Source: an uncultured Flavobacteriales bacterium
GTDB taxonomy: Bacteria; Bacteroidota; Bacteroidia; Flavobacteriales_E; Vicingaceae
Assembly: GCA_905479915.1 (NCBI GenBank)
Contig: CAJQOH010000022.1
Location: 1-64,000 of the forward strand
DNA length: 64,000 nt
Direction: 5' to 3'
Shown: positions 1 through 10,171 of the stretch, piece by piece
How positions within the stretch are numbered: the stretch's first letter is position 1
Layout of the letters: every line of letters begins with the position of its first letter
Notes under the pieces: model-generated
What the model was told of the DNA's origin: nothing
What the model saw: the letters and a program-made list of their open reading frames with translations, nothing else
Databases searched by the model: none
Made by a program: the position numbers and the translations under genes

Positions 1-119
1 TCACTTTTGTTTGTAAGTTGTTGATAACCAAAGCATATTGATGTGCGTGTGTTGGTTTGTTATAATGATTTTTTTATTGAAAAAGAATTGTTAGAGATTA
101 GATTTTGTATATTAGTAGG

Positions 120-1712
120 ATGATAGTAAGACACCTTTTGATATTGCTTTTTGTTTCCTCATTATCTTTTGTTTATGCCAATACCAAAATTGATAGTCTT
201 GAAAATTTGCTTGTATCAGCTGATGAATTAACACCTAAAGAATTAATAAATATTAATGATGTGCTCAGTAAGAGCTATCTGCATGAAAATACGATAAAGA
301 GCCTTAAATATTCCAAAGAAATGCATAGGCTAGCTGAAATAACTCAAAATATTAGGATTCAGGGTGTTGCTTTGAGGAAGATGGGATTCTCTTATCAAAA
401 CATGAGGGATTATGAGGGGGCTCTTTTAAATTTTATTAAAGCTGAAACTTTGTTTAAACAAATTGAAGACAATAAATCACTAGGAGTTATATATTCGGAT
501 ATAGCCGCATTATTCTTGATTAAGGAAGATGATGAAAAAGGGGAAGCTTATTTTAAAAAATCTATAGTTATTCTAAGAGAAGCGAATAGCCCAGCATTTT
601 TATCTAGAAGTCTTACCGGATTAGCATATATATACAGTTTGAAAGGGGATAAGGAAAAAGGAAGAAGCTTGTACAAAGAATCTTTAGAAATTAGTTATGA
701 ATTAAATGACATAAAAAGTTTAGCTGCAACCTATTCAAATCTTGCACAAACTTATTATGATGAGGAAGATAAAGAAACAGTCTATCAATTATTGGATTCT
801 GCAATATACTACGTAACTCACTATCCTTTTTCTTCTTTAGAACAAGCTAGAATGTTTTATGTTTATGGAAAAGCAATGATTGTATTTAAAGATTATAAGG
901 ACGCATTAGAATATTTGGATAAAAGTTATCATGTTCTAAGTGAAGGCTCTCCTGGAGAAGTTCTTATTAATAATTATAAAGCGAAAGCTACTTGTTATAA
1001 GCACTTAAATCAAATTGATAAAGCGATTATTTATCTAGAAAAATATGTTCATTTAATAGATTCAACCTCTAATGAAAAAAGTGAAGAGAATTATCAGAAG
1101 TTTAAGACCATGTTTGATACTCAGCAGAAAGAAAATGATTTAATTATAAAAGAACAGGAGTTACAAGCTTTTAGAGGTAAGGAAAAAGCATCAACATATA
1201 AACTTTATCTATTAATTGCTTTGGTGGTTATTCTTGTCCTTACTGGAGCGCTATTTTATTTGAATCATAAAAATAAAGTTGAGAGGTTAAACCATCAGAT
1301 TAAACAAAGAGATAATGAGTTAAAAGATTATGCTTTAAATTTAATAGAGAAAAACAAAATTCTGAAAAATGTAAGGGGGCAAATTCGTAAGATCAAACAA
1401 AATCCTAATTCTTCTCACCAGGAAGAATTAGGAGATATTCCTTTAATGATCTTATCAGAAAACCCTGAGTTGGATGAGAGAATTACAGCTTTGGAGCGTT
1501 CTTTTTTTGATGACTTAGCAAGTAAGTACCCTGAGTTAACGGATAGAGAAAAAAGACTATGTTCGCTTATTAAGTTGGATTTCTCTTCTAAAGAAATTGC
1601 AGAGTTACTAAACGTTTCTTCTATCAGTATTGATAATTATCGATACAAAGTAAGAAAGAAAATGAAGCTTAGTTCTAACGATTCTTTATCTGGTGTATTG
1701 AATAATATTTAG
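120..1712 (+). CDS. TPR-repeat membrane protein with C-terminal LuxR-type HTH
   Basis: Probable signalling or transcription regulator of a type common in Bacteroidota. A signal peptide (residues 1-20, ending FVYA) is followed by TPR-like helical repeats over about 55-330, a single membrane span near 358-380, a charged coiled coil and a C-terminal GerE/LuxR-like helix-turn-helix (about 473-520, with LTDREKRLCSLI and SSKEIAELLNVS). The layout predicts periplasmic TPRs with a cytoplasmic DNA-binding end. ATG at 120 is chosen over an in-frame TTG at 105 because it begins the signal peptide directly. No partner kinase is adjacent. The ligand and target genes cannot be read from the sequence. Confidence 0.8.
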   Translation: MIVRHLLILLFVSSLSFVYANTKIDSLENLLVSADELTPKELININDVLSKSYLHENTIKSLKYSKEMHRLAEITQNIRIQGVALRKMGFSYQNMRDYEGALLNFIKAETLFKQIEDNKSLGVIYSDIAALFLIKEDDEKGEAYFKKSIVILREANSPAFLSRSLTGLAYIYSLKGDKEKGRSLYKESLEISYELNDIKSLAATYSNLAQTYYDEEDKETVYQLLDSAIYYVTHYPFSSLEQARMFYVYGKAMIVFKDYKDALEYLDKSYHVLSEGSPGEVLINNYKAKATCYKHLNQIDKAIIYLEKYVHLIDSTSNEKSEENYQKFKTMFDTQQKENDLIIKEQELQAFRGKEKASTYKLYLLIALVVILVLTGALFYLNHKNKVERLNHQIKQRDNELKDYALNLIEKNKILKNVRGQIRKIKQNPNSSHQEELGDIPLMILSENPELDERITALERSFFDDLASKYPELTDREKRLCSLIKLDFSSKEIAELLNVSSISIDNYRYKVRKKMKLSSNDSLSGVLNNI

Positions 1713-2009
1713 GATAAATAGTGTTGTACTAACTTAGGTTCTTTTATTTTGATTGATCTGAAAATATTTAACTAGTCAGTAGTTATCAGGAGTATTCATC
1801 TTTGAAGCTTTATTTTTTATATGTACTTACTTTCTTGTTTAATTTTTACAAATTAGAATTCTTATTTAAGAAGGTAATCAATCAAGAAGAAGTATATGGG
1901 TTGAGAGGTATATCTGAGTGGTAAATGGATTTTGGACAGAAGAATCAATTAAGTAAAAAAAGCAAGTGGAAATATTAAATGATGAAAAAATTAAATTTCT
2001 AAAAAAGAA
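1713..2009. other. Convergent intergenic region, no gene seen
   Basis: AT-rich spacer between two convergent genes. I found no open frame of useful length, no clear hairpin followed by a T-run and no tRNA-like fold. Confidence 0.6.
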
Positions 2010-5000
2010 CTAGATCCTTACTCCAATAACACAGACATCATCTATCTGTTCTAAATCTCCTCTCCAGTTCTCGAAGGCATTATTAATTATTATCTTTTGA
2101 TCTTCCATAGATTTTTCTTGAATAGATAATAATAGTTTTCTGAATGCTTTTGCTTTAAATTTCTTATTCTTTTCACCTCCAAATTGATCTACATACCCAT
2201 CAGAAAAGATGTAAATGGCATCTCCTTTTTCTAATTCTATTTTGTGAGTAATGTATGGTTCAAGATTGTCGAATTGACCAATAGGTTGTTTGTTCGCTTT
2301 AGTTTCTATAACCTCTCCGTTTCTAATAATCCATAATGGATTATGGGCACCGGCATATTCTAGTTTTGTTCCATCTAAAGCACATAAAGCGATGTCCATA
2401 CCATCTTTTACTTCTTCTTCAGATTTTTCAAACTCTTGGATCACTATAGTTCTTGTTTTATCTAGAATTTTTCCAGGTTCGGATAATCCATACTCTCTTA
2501 CACTTCTGTTGAGAGCATTGTTACAAACTACACTTACAATTGCTCCTGGTACCCCATGTCCGGTACAATCAGCCGCGGCAAAAAGTAATTTATTCCCTTT
2601 CTTTTCCATCCAATAAAAATCTCCAGCTACAATGTCTTTGGGTTTGTACAGTACAAACGAATCATTAAGGTGTTCTTTGATTAACTTATCGGGAGGTAAA
2701 ATCGCTTTTTGAATTCGTTTGGCATAATTTATACTGTCTAGAATGTTTTTATTTATTTCTTCAATAATTTTATTCTTATCTAAAATTTGTTTGTTGGCAG
2801 CTCTTATTTTTAAATAGGAATAGAACCCTGAAACAACAATAATTATACAAATACTAAAGAACCACCAGGTTAACCAAAATGGAGGGTTAATAACAAACTT
2901 AAATGAAACTGGTTCTTTGTTCCATATTCCATCTCCATTGGATGATTTAACTAAAAATTCATATTTTCCATGTGGTAAGTTGGAGTAGATAATTTGATTT
3001 TTAGAAGTAGGGTTAGACCATGATTTATCAATTCCAATGAGTTGGTATTGGTACCTGATTTTGGTAGAATTGGAATGACTAACTCCTATAAAGTTAAATT
3101 CGAAATAATTTTTATCATAATCTAATTCTAAATTGTAGGGAATGTCACCAGCAGAGATCGTGTCAGTATATAAGCTCCAATCTGTAATTTGAGAGAATAA
3201 TTTAACATCAACAATTTTTGTTTTTGCTTCAATTGATTTAGGAACATCATACTTGGCTTGATAAATCATTAAACCATTGTCAGTACCAAAATACAATTGA
3301 TTGTCATTTGATTTTTCAACAGCATTTAAGTAGCAAGAGATTCCTAAAAAACCTTCTTCAGGTCCATACATTTGGAACGATATGGCTTTGTTATCTTTTA
3401 TCACTGCTTTAACAATACCATCAGATAATCCAGCCCATAGATTCCCTTTTTGATCAAAGATAAGTGAGTAGATATTGTCAGATTTTAATCCATCTTTATC
3501 TGAATAACGTGTAAATGTTTTATTGTTGTATTGATAGAGTCCTGAAGAGGAACCTAACCAAAGACTTCCTTCTTTACTGATTACTGTTCTAACGCGTCCT
3601 TTTTTAATGCCGTCTTCTTCTCGGTACTTTGTTACTGATGTGCCATCATAACTAATTAGTCCATCATCTGTTCCATACCAAAAAACACCCTGATCATCTT
3701 CACAAATATCAAAAATGGTATTGTTTGTAAATACATTGGGCTTGTATGGTACTATTTTGTTATCCTTGAAGGTAGCAAGCCCTTTAAACGTTCCAAACCA
3801 AATCTGTCCATTTTTAGCTTTATAAATTTTAAAGCATTTTTTGTAATCATTTCCACCAGTGATTTCAATAGTGGTTATTTTTCCATTTTCAACATAAGCT
3901 ATTCCAAAGTTGGTTCCGATCCAAGTTCGGTCACCATCTTTTAATATCGCTAATATTTCACTGCTTGGAAGGCCATACTTTTCATTAAGAAGTAGTTTTT
4001 CAGTATTGTTGTCAACCACAACTCCGGCTCCTGTTCCTATCCATAATTCATTAGTTGAAGTTTTATTTAAACTAGAAATAACTTGGTCAGGTAAATCTTT
4101 GGGTTGGTACCTGAAAAATCGTTCACTTGCTAGCATCGATAATCCTTTAGCTTTGCTTATGAACCAAAGGTTATTTTCGGAATCCTTAAATATTTTCCAG
4201 ATATCATTATGTACCAGTCCGTTATCGGTAGAAAATCGTTGGGGTTTCTCTCCATTAAATTTAAATACGCCTCTACTTGATGCAACCCACAATACTCCAA
4301 ACTGATCAATTTCTGAACCGTAATAAGACACAGCTTCACTAAAATAATTGGGTAACAATTCGGTTAAACCTTCATCATTTAAGCGATATAATCCTTTATG
4401 AGCAAATACATGTAGTAAACCGTTGGCATCTTCGTTAACAGAATAAACGTATTTACTTGCTAAACCATTTTCTTCGTTAATGTTTTTGAGTTTGTTGTTT
4501 GATAGTTGGAATAGTCCATGGCTTAATGTGCTGAACCATATACTGCCATTTTTATCTTGGTAAGTGTTAATTACAAGTGCTTGATTTAGTAATTCAAACT
4601 TATTGAAATGTTCAAGTTTATTCTCTTTAAAAGTAGCAACACCTTGACCTGTACCTATCCAGGCAGTATTGTTTTTGTCAAACAAAATATGATAAACTCT
4701 ATCATGAGGTAATCCGTCTTTTGTTGTGTAGTTTTTAAATGTTTTACCATCATATATGGAAAGGCCACTATTTGTTCCAATCCACAATTTACCATCATAA
4801 CTTTCTTTTATGCAATAAATGATGTTGTCTGGTAATGAATCTTTTATGGTTAAGTATTCATAGGATGTACCATTGTACTTTGTGATACCTCCATTGTTTG
4901 TTCCTATCCATATAACACCTTCTTTATCTTGTTCTACAGATAATAAAATTGAATGTGATAAGCCTTCTTCAACTGTTAGGTTTTTGAAGGGGTATACTTG

Positions 5001-5078
5001 AGAGATTACGGATCCGCAATACAAGAAAAACAATAGAAATATTGTAGGTCTTATATCAACTTTAAAAGTATCAAACAT
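2010..5078 (-). CDS. Two-component-type beta-propeller sensor with Y_Y_Y domain and SpoIIE (PP2C) phosphatase
   Basis: Membrane sensor-phosphatase. After a signal peptide, about fourteen Reg_prop blades with the WIGTxxGL signature fill residues 30-640, enough for two seven-bladed propellers. A Y_Y_Y domain (about 670-735), one membrane span (about 737-758), a short coiled coil and a SpoIIE/PP2C domain (about 800-1020) follow. Metal-binding acidic motifs are visible in VAGDFYW, ADCTGHGVPGA, FSDGYVDQFGG and the terminal IDDVCVIG. In the hybrid two-component family this ectodomain normally precedes a histidine kinase; here it is joined to a serine/threonine phosphatase, so output is probably dephosphorylation of an anti-sigma/anti-anti-sigma-like partner (inference). 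No such partner lies nearby. The next gene in the same direction is 17 bp upstream of its start. Confidence 0.9.
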   Translation of the reverse strand: MFDTFKVDIRPTIFLLFFLYCGSVISQVYPFKNLTVEEGLSHSILLSVEQDKEGVIWIGTNNGGITKYNGTSYEYLTIKDSLPDNIIYCIKESYDGKLWIGTNSGLSIYDGKTFKNYTTKDGLPHDRVYHILFDKNNTAWIGTGQGVATFKENKLEHFNKFELLNQALVINTYQDKNGSIWFSTLSHGLFQLSNNKLKNINEENGLASKYVYSVNEDANGLLHVFAHKGLYRLNDEGLTELLPNYFSEAVSYYGSEIDQFGVLWVASSRGVFKFNGEKPQRFSTDNGLVHNDIWKIFKDSENNLWFISKAKGLSMLASERFFRYQPKDLPDQVISSLNKTSTNELWIGTGAGVVVDNNTEKLLLNEKYGLPSSEILAILKDGDRTWIGTNFGIAYVENGKITTIEITGGNDYKKCFKIYKAKNGQIWFGTFKGLATFKDNKIVPYKPNVFTNNTIFDICEDDQGVFWYGTDDGLISYDGTSVTKYREEDGIKKGRVRTVISKEGSLWLGSSSGLYQYNNKTFTRYSDKDGLKSDNIYSLIFDQKGNLWAGLSDGIVKAVIKDNKAISFQMYGPEEGFLGISCYLNAVEKSNDNQLYFGTDNGLMIYQAKYDVPKSIEAKTKIVDVKLFSQITDWSLYTDTISAGDIPYNLELDYDKNYFEFNFIGVSHSNSTKIRYQYQLIGIDKSWSNPTSKNQIIYSNLPHGKYEFLVKSSNGDGIWNKEPVSFKFVINPPFWLTWWFFSICIIIVVSGFYSYLKIRAANKQILDKNKIIEEINKNILDSINYAKRIQKAILPPDKLIKEHLNDSFVLYKPKDIVAGDFYWMEKKGNKLLFAAADCTGHGVPGAIVSVVCNNALNRSVREYGLSEPGKILDKTRTIVIQEFEKSEEEVKDGMDIALCALDGTKLEYAGAHNPLWIIRNGEVIETKANKQPIGQFDNLEPYITHKIELEKGDAIYIFSDGYVDQFGGEKNKKFKAKAFRKLLLSIQEKSMEDQKIIINNAFENWRGDLEQIDDVCVIGVRI

Positions 5079-5095
5079 AAAGGGACTAGGTTGTA

Positions 5096-6823
5096 CTATC
5101 GATGAATTAGTTTTAATTCTTCTTGCTCTCCGTTTATGTTGATCTTAACAAAATAAATTCCAGCTGAATTATTTTTAGTACCAAAGTTAAATTTATGAAT
5201 ACCGCTATATAATTCAGAGTTAATTAATTCCTCCACTTTATTTCCTATAATATCATACACATTGATCTTAACATTACTCTTTTCTTTAATGTCTATTTCT
5301 ATGTTGGTAGAAGTACTAAAAGGGTTTGGATAAGCCTTGATAACAGAGTTACTCAGGTTAACAGGTTCAATTGTTGTACTAATTCCAACTGGGTGAATTG
5401 AATCAAATCCGATTTTAAAATCTAAACTAGAAACTACTGTACCTCCATTGATAGTAAAATCATAAGATCCGGCCATGTTTAATCCTGGTATATCAACAAA
5501 TAACTTATAGTCGCCATCATTTAAACCACTCATATTAAATCCTCCTGCAATTCCAGATCTAGTTTCAGCAACATTTTTACCGCTAGGTGTTTTTTCAATA
5601 ATGATATCGATACCAGGGATAGGGTCGCCATTTCCTTTTTTAGAATAGGAATAATCAAATTGAAGGCTTCCTGCGATTGAACCTGCACCAGATTGATTTT
5701 CATGATATACTAATGTTATGTCGTTACCACTAGAATTTGCTGTAGTAATAACAGTTTGACAGTTGATCCAATCTGTTGTGTCACCAACATAAGTAGTCAT
5801 TGCATTTGTATAAACTTGTAGGTCTGGTCTACATGCAATTCTATATTCTCCATAAGGAATTGAATCAAATTGATAGTTACCTGCACCGTCAACTATTGTA
5901 GTAGCAAGAATGTCATTTTTAGTGAAGTTGGAGTGTTCTCTGTATAGTATCATATCTCCATTTGTAACTGGCATTCCAGTTGTGTCATATACTGTTCCAG
6001 AGATAGAGCCGATATCAGCTGGGAGCGTGTACCAACCAAATGAAATAGTTGTTTCTGCAGTATCAGAGTTTAATTGCATTAAATGCGAAGTAGCAAAAGT
6101 GTTATTTCTTAAAAAATGAAACCTATGAAAATACTTATCATTTAAGTAAGCATAAGTCCACCCAGCACCTAGATCAACAAAAAAGCTATCCAATACATGT
6201 TGTTTTTCAGTTCCTAGCAGTACATCATTGAAAGTTCCAAGTGGTGTTGATAGTGTTCCGTAACCATCAACTAACATGTCTTTAGTTCTGTGAGAGATAT
6301 ATTTAATGTCATAATAACTACCTCCAAAAAAGTAATAATCTTTTAGGATACCTTCTGTTACAGAAGTATCATAGATATGATCAAGATAGTGCATTTCAAA
6401 AGGGATAACCCATTCTGTAGGCGAGGAAATGAACGTAGTATCAAATTCTTTTTTTTCACTAAAATAACCTAGGTTTTGAATTCCATTTGTATCAACAATA
6501 AAATAATTGAAAACAGAATCAGCAAATGAAAATGGTGCTCTTAAAAAAGAAGCATGAGTAGCATTTGGAAAATGATTTACATGTGGAGTTGTTGCTGCAT
6601 CAAAAGTTTTTAAATCAAAAGTATCTAACACATTGGTGTATCTCCAAGAATAATCCCAAACTTGATTGGCTCCTTTTGTTGGAACGATTAAATCATTAGC
6701 AACAGTGTCATATACTTGTCTAATAATAGTGTTGTGAACAGGTAAATATGTTGCTTCTATTACAGGTTGAGCTATAGTGCTAAATCCAAAAGCAAGTAAA
6801 AAAATTGTAAATATCTTTTTCAT
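5096..6823 (-). CDS. Secreted protein with T9SS type A sorting domain and carboxypeptidase-like repeats
   Basis: Predicted cell-surface or secreted protein. It has a signal peptide (MKKIFTIFLLAFGFSTIAQ) and an N-terminal region of unknown fold. Two Ig-like carboxypeptidase-regulatory/CNA-B-type domains follow (about 270-345, with ISGTVYDTTGMPV, and about 385-460). The C-terminal T9SS sorting domain covers about 490-575: YPNPFSTSTNIEI, then NVYDIIGNKV, then AGIYFVKI. The type IX system exports such proteins across the outer membrane and removes the domain. ATG at 6823 is preferred to the upstream in-frame start at 6844 because it begins the signal peptide. The ligand or substrate is unknown. 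It lies just upstream of the propeller-phosphatase gene and may be cotranscribed with it. Confidence 0.88.
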   Translation of the reverse strand: MKKIFTIFLLAFGFSTIAQPVIEATYLPVHNTIIRQVYDTVANDLIVPTKGANQVWDYSWRYTNVLDTFDLKTFDAATTPHVNHFPNATHASFLRAPFSFADSVFNYFIVDTNGIQNLGYFSEKKEFDTTFISSPTEWVIPFEMHYLDHIYDTSVTEGILKDYYFFGGSYYDIKYISHRTKDMLVDGYGTLSTPLGTFNDVLLGTEKQHVLDSFFVDLGAGWTYAYLNDKYFHRFHFLRNNTFATSHLMQLNSDTAETTISFGWYTLPADIGSISGTVYDTTGMPVTNGDMILYREHSNFTKNDILATTIVDGAGNYQFDSIPYGEYRIACRPDLQVYTNAMTTYVGDTTDWINCQTVITTANSSGNDITLVYHENQSGAGSIAGSLQFDYSYSKKGNGDPIPGIDIIIEKTPSGKNVAETRSGIAGGFNMSGLNDGDYKLFVDIPGLNMAGSYDFTINGGTVVSSLDFKIGFDSIHPVGISTTIEPVNLSNSVIKAYPNPFSTSTNIEIDIKEKSNVKINVYDIIGNKVEELINSELYSGIHKFNFGTKNNSAGIYFVKININGEQEELKLIHR

Positions 6824-6913
6824 AGGTCTAAAGTTATGTTGCAAATTTCAATCAATTAAATTGATTATCAAAATGTTATGTGTATTTTTTTTAATTGAAT
6901 TTACGTTTTAAAC

Positions 6914-9900
6914 TCAAGAGTGTTTCTTTTTTCCCAATCTTATTTTATAATCGTCTATTGTTCCTGTTATTTTAAGGTTTAGATAGCGAACTTTTTTGCC
7001 AGGTTCAACTTCAATAATTTTATCATCACCAGTTTCACCATTTTTAGTTTTTTTAGCACCAAAGAGTTTACTTCTCGCTCCTTGGCCAATAAATTTCCAT
7101 GGAATTCTTACAAAATATTCTATTTGATCATTCATGTTTTGAGTTCCAGAAATTTCAAAGTGTCCAATGGTGGTCTCTAAGTTCATTGCAGGAATAGTCA
7201 TTAAACCATTGGTAATGTCTATATGGTTTGCTAATGTGTCAAACCTTAGGTTTGTTAAGTCTTTATCTCCAAAGTAATCGGATAAAAGAAGCATAGGTTC
7301 ATAATTTACCAACCTACCTTTTAATACTTCTACATCCATATGTATTTCGGATTGATCTAAGTCTGGAACTAAATCAGGATAAACTCTAATGTTTCCATCA
7401 ATGTGAGTAGAAAGTTGTCCGTGTAAATTGTCTGAAACTACGGCATCTTGTCCAAAATTTTCGAATTTAAAAAGAAGCTTATCTATGTCAACATCAGTTA
7501 TAGTTAAATTGGGTTTTGCATAGATGTGTTCAGGGTCACTTCCATTAAAATAACCAGACATTGCAATTTGTCCTCCAGCCATTCCCAACCTTAACGTATC
7601 AATATATAAATAATGGTTTTTTGTGGTTCTTAATTCTGCTTTAAGTTTTTTGATGTCTATTTTGTCTTTTATAAGGTGACCAATATTAATATCAAACTTC
7701 ATATCTGTAAAAGGAAGTTCATAAATATTAAATGCCTCAGTATGTGTTTTTACATCTGCAGTAGATTTAGAATTTTTTGATGTTACTTCTTTATCTTTAG
7801 GAGCATCAAGGTTGAAGTTTGAGAGTTGGTCTACATCAATATAATTCGCATTTAAGCCTAGATAATTATCTCTCTTTTTAATGATAGAATCATTGCCTAA
7901 GTAATAATTCATATCTAAATTAAATACAGTTCGTCCCATTTGGCCATGGAATTTTTGTATCATTAGGTGCTCATCTTCAAAATGAATTCTTCCTCTAAAA
8001 TCTTTGAATTGCATTGGGTGAACATGCATTTTAGTGGTTAGCTTGTCTAAGTCAATATCGATAGAATGTAACGATGATTTTTTGTAATGCATGCTTGAAT
8101 TTACATGTAATGTTAAATTGTCAAATTCTTCATGTCTATACTCTTTAGGCACATAATTTTCTCCTTGGTATGAAAATACATCTTCTAACTTAAGCAGTTT
8201 AGAGTGTAAGGTTATATCCATGTCTACATCACCATTAAGTTCTGGTTGCATCCAAAAATTGTAATCATGAATTAGACCGTCAAACACAAAATCAGAATGA
8301 TCAATGAATCCTTTAAAGTCTAAAATTTTAAGATCTCTATCGTCAATTAAAAAATCACCATGAAAATCATGTAATTCATGCGGATAGTGTTTTAATTGAG
8401 CATGTAAACTGTCTATAAAAAACTCTCCTTTTGGAAGGGTGTTTGATTCTGTTAAATCTTTTGCTGATGATTCAAAAGAAAAACCTACACGTAAATCTTC
8501 AATTTTTTCATCTACACCGGTACTGTCTTTTTTGGAATAATTAGTTAGTTCAGCAATGTCTAAAACTTTTGAGTTGATGTCTAGATGAACTTTTATAGGT
8601 TGGTTGGTGTGATGCAATACGGCAGGTAGATCTGATAAATAACCGTTTAGAGATAAATCAGATTTACCAAGTTCAACGTCAAATTGATCAATATTGGCTT
8701 TCTTTCCATTCATGATTAAATGCATGTCTAATTTTTTTAATGGAGCAGGAAAACTAGAAGAACTAAGAGATAGATCTTTTATTTTTAATTCTGCAAAGTA
8801 AGCTTGATTTAAATCTTTTAACGTGTGTTCTGGATTGTCTAAGTCTATAATGTCATGAAACTTCATTTGCATCTTTATATTTCCAGAAGGATTTTGTACA
8901 TCTTTTAAATTTAAAAATTCAGCAAGAAAATCAATATTGAAATCAGCATCTAAACTCATATCAATTTCTGGTTCTTCAAAGTTTTTAACTGAAACACCAC
9001 CGATAAATTTTCCTTTTTCAAGGTCAGCTGTCATGTTGTTAAGTGAAAATTCCATGGTTGTTAAATTCTGTTCTTTACCATTGGTGAAATGCCCTTCAAA
9101 CCCCATATTGTCAATTTTTTTTCCTTTTTCAGTATTTTCTAAAAATGCTTCACTTGCTCCAAAATTGGCATCGATAAATGGGGTTAATCCATGTGCTGTA
9201 GGACCTTTTATTTTTGCATTGAGGTATATTTTTCCTGCATTTTTATACCGTTCCAAAACAGGAATAAGTTCATGTGGAGCAAAGGCAATAAACATGTCAA
9301 AATTCGGTTTTGTCCCTTTAATTTCGATGTCTAAATCCATATCGTTTTTGATATCTAAAGATCCCTGTAGTTCAAAGTCACCATGTTCCATTGTTACGCC
9401 AGATGGTTTGAATTCTACAATTCCTGTTTTTTCATTTAATGTAATGTCAGTATGGAATTCAAAGTGTTTATCATGTATGTAAGTAGTATCTCCATTGTTG
9501 AAAATATTTAATTCAAAGTCAGAATCAATATGGCCGCTAATAAGTCCATCACCGGATTTAAAACCACCATTAGCGAAATACATGAATGTTTCAACATCTA
9601 CTTTTGTAGCTTCGTCATATTTGTGGATATCTAGATTTATTAATTCTATTGTTTTGAGGTGGATTTCTAAAGGGTTGTTTTTGTCTTCGGTTTTAGTTGT
9701 GGCTAATGCGTGTTGCAGATTTGTTGAACCATCTTTATGAATTACAATGTTAAAAAAGCCCTCTTCTATGAGAAGGGAATGAATATCATAGTTTCCGCTA
9801 ATTAGATCCAGAAGATTAAAACGAATAAAAATATCAGCAACGTTTAATATTGCTTTTTCCTTATTGTTTTTTGTTTCATAAACTTTAACATCATCAATTT

Positions 9901-10111
9901 TAAATGAAATATTTGGGAAATTATCGAAAAGAGCAAGGTGTGTATCTCCAATTTCTAAAAGACCCTCATGTCCTTCATTCATAGTGTTTAGTTGGCTCTG
10001 AATAACCTCGTCTTGTTTAAGATAAATGGTTAGGATTAGAGCGCTAAAAAGAACAATGGGTATTGATAATGCCCATAAAATTCTTTTGATAAGAAGGTTT
10101 TTATTTTTCAT
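6914..10111 (-). CDS. AsmA-like family membrane protein
   Basis: Large (1065 aa) envelope protein with one N-terminal membrane anchor (about 10-30) followed by a long periplasmic beta-rich body. The N-terminal pattern (membrane span, IGDTHLALFDNFPNISFKIDDV, then LNVADIFIRFNLLDLISG) and the C-terminal region (GHFEISGTQNMNDQIEYFVRIPW) match the AsmA/AsmA_2 layout. Family members such as AsmA, TamB and YhdP form extended grooves thought to carry phospholipids between the inner and outer membranes. A role in lipid transport or outer-membrane homeostasis is inferred from the family. It has a 60-bp gap from the MFS gene upstream and is probably expressed independently or in a loose minus-strand run. 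Confidence 0.85.
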   Translation of the reverse strand: MKNKNLLIKRILWALSIPIVLFSALILTIYLKQDEVIQSQLNTMNEGHEGLLEIGDTHLALFDNFPNISFKIDDVKVYETKNNKEKAILNVADIFIRFNLLDLISGNYDIHSLLIEEGFFNIVIHKDGSTNLQHALATTKTEDKNNPLEIHLKTIELINLDIHKYDEATKVDVETFMYFANGGFKSGDGLISGHIDSDFELNIFNNGDTTYIHDKHFEFHTDITLNEKTGIVEFKPSGVTMEHGDFELQGSLDIKNDMDLDIEIKGTKPNFDMFIAFAPHELIPVLERYKNAGKIYLNAKIKGPTAHGLTPFIDANFGASEAFLENTEKGKKIDNMGFEGHFTNGKEQNLTTMEFSLNNMTADLEKGKFIGGVSVKNFEEPEIDMSLDADFNIDFLAEFLNLKDVQNPSGNIKMQMKFHDIIDLDNPEHTLKDLNQAYFAELKIKDLSLSSSSFPAPLKKLDMHLIMNGKKANIDQFDVELGKSDLSLNGYLSDLPAVLHHTNQPIKVHLDINSKVLDIAELTNYSKKDSTGVDEKIEDLRVGFSFESSAKDLTESNTLPKGEFFIDSLHAQLKHYPHELHDFHGDFLIDDRDLKILDFKGFIDHSDFVFDGLIHDYNFWMQPELNGDVDMDITLHSKLLKLEDVFSYQGENYVPKEYRHEEFDNLTLHVNSSMHYKKSSLHSIDIDLDKLTTKMHVHPMQFKDFRGRIHFEDEHLMIQKFHGQMGRTVFNLDMNYYLGNDSIIKKRDNYLGLNANYIDVDQLSNFNLDAPKDKEVTSKNSKSTADVKTHTEAFNIYELPFTDMKFDINIGHLIKDKIDIKKLKAELRTTKNHYLYIDTLRLGMAGGQIAMSGYFNGSDPEHIYAKPNLTITDVDIDKLLFKFENFGQDAVVSDNLHGQLSTHIDGNIRVYPDLVPDLDQSEIHMDVEVLKGRLVNYEPMLLLSDYFGDKDLTNLRFDTLANHIDITNGLMTIPAMNLETTIGHFEISGTQNMNDQIEYFVRIPWKFIGQGARSKLFGAKKTKNGETGDDKIIEVEPGKKVRYLNLKITGTIDDYKIRLGKKKHS

Positions 10112-10171
10112 AATCGTCTAAATTACAGAATAGTTCGCCTTAATAAAATGTTCATCTTACGATAATTAATT

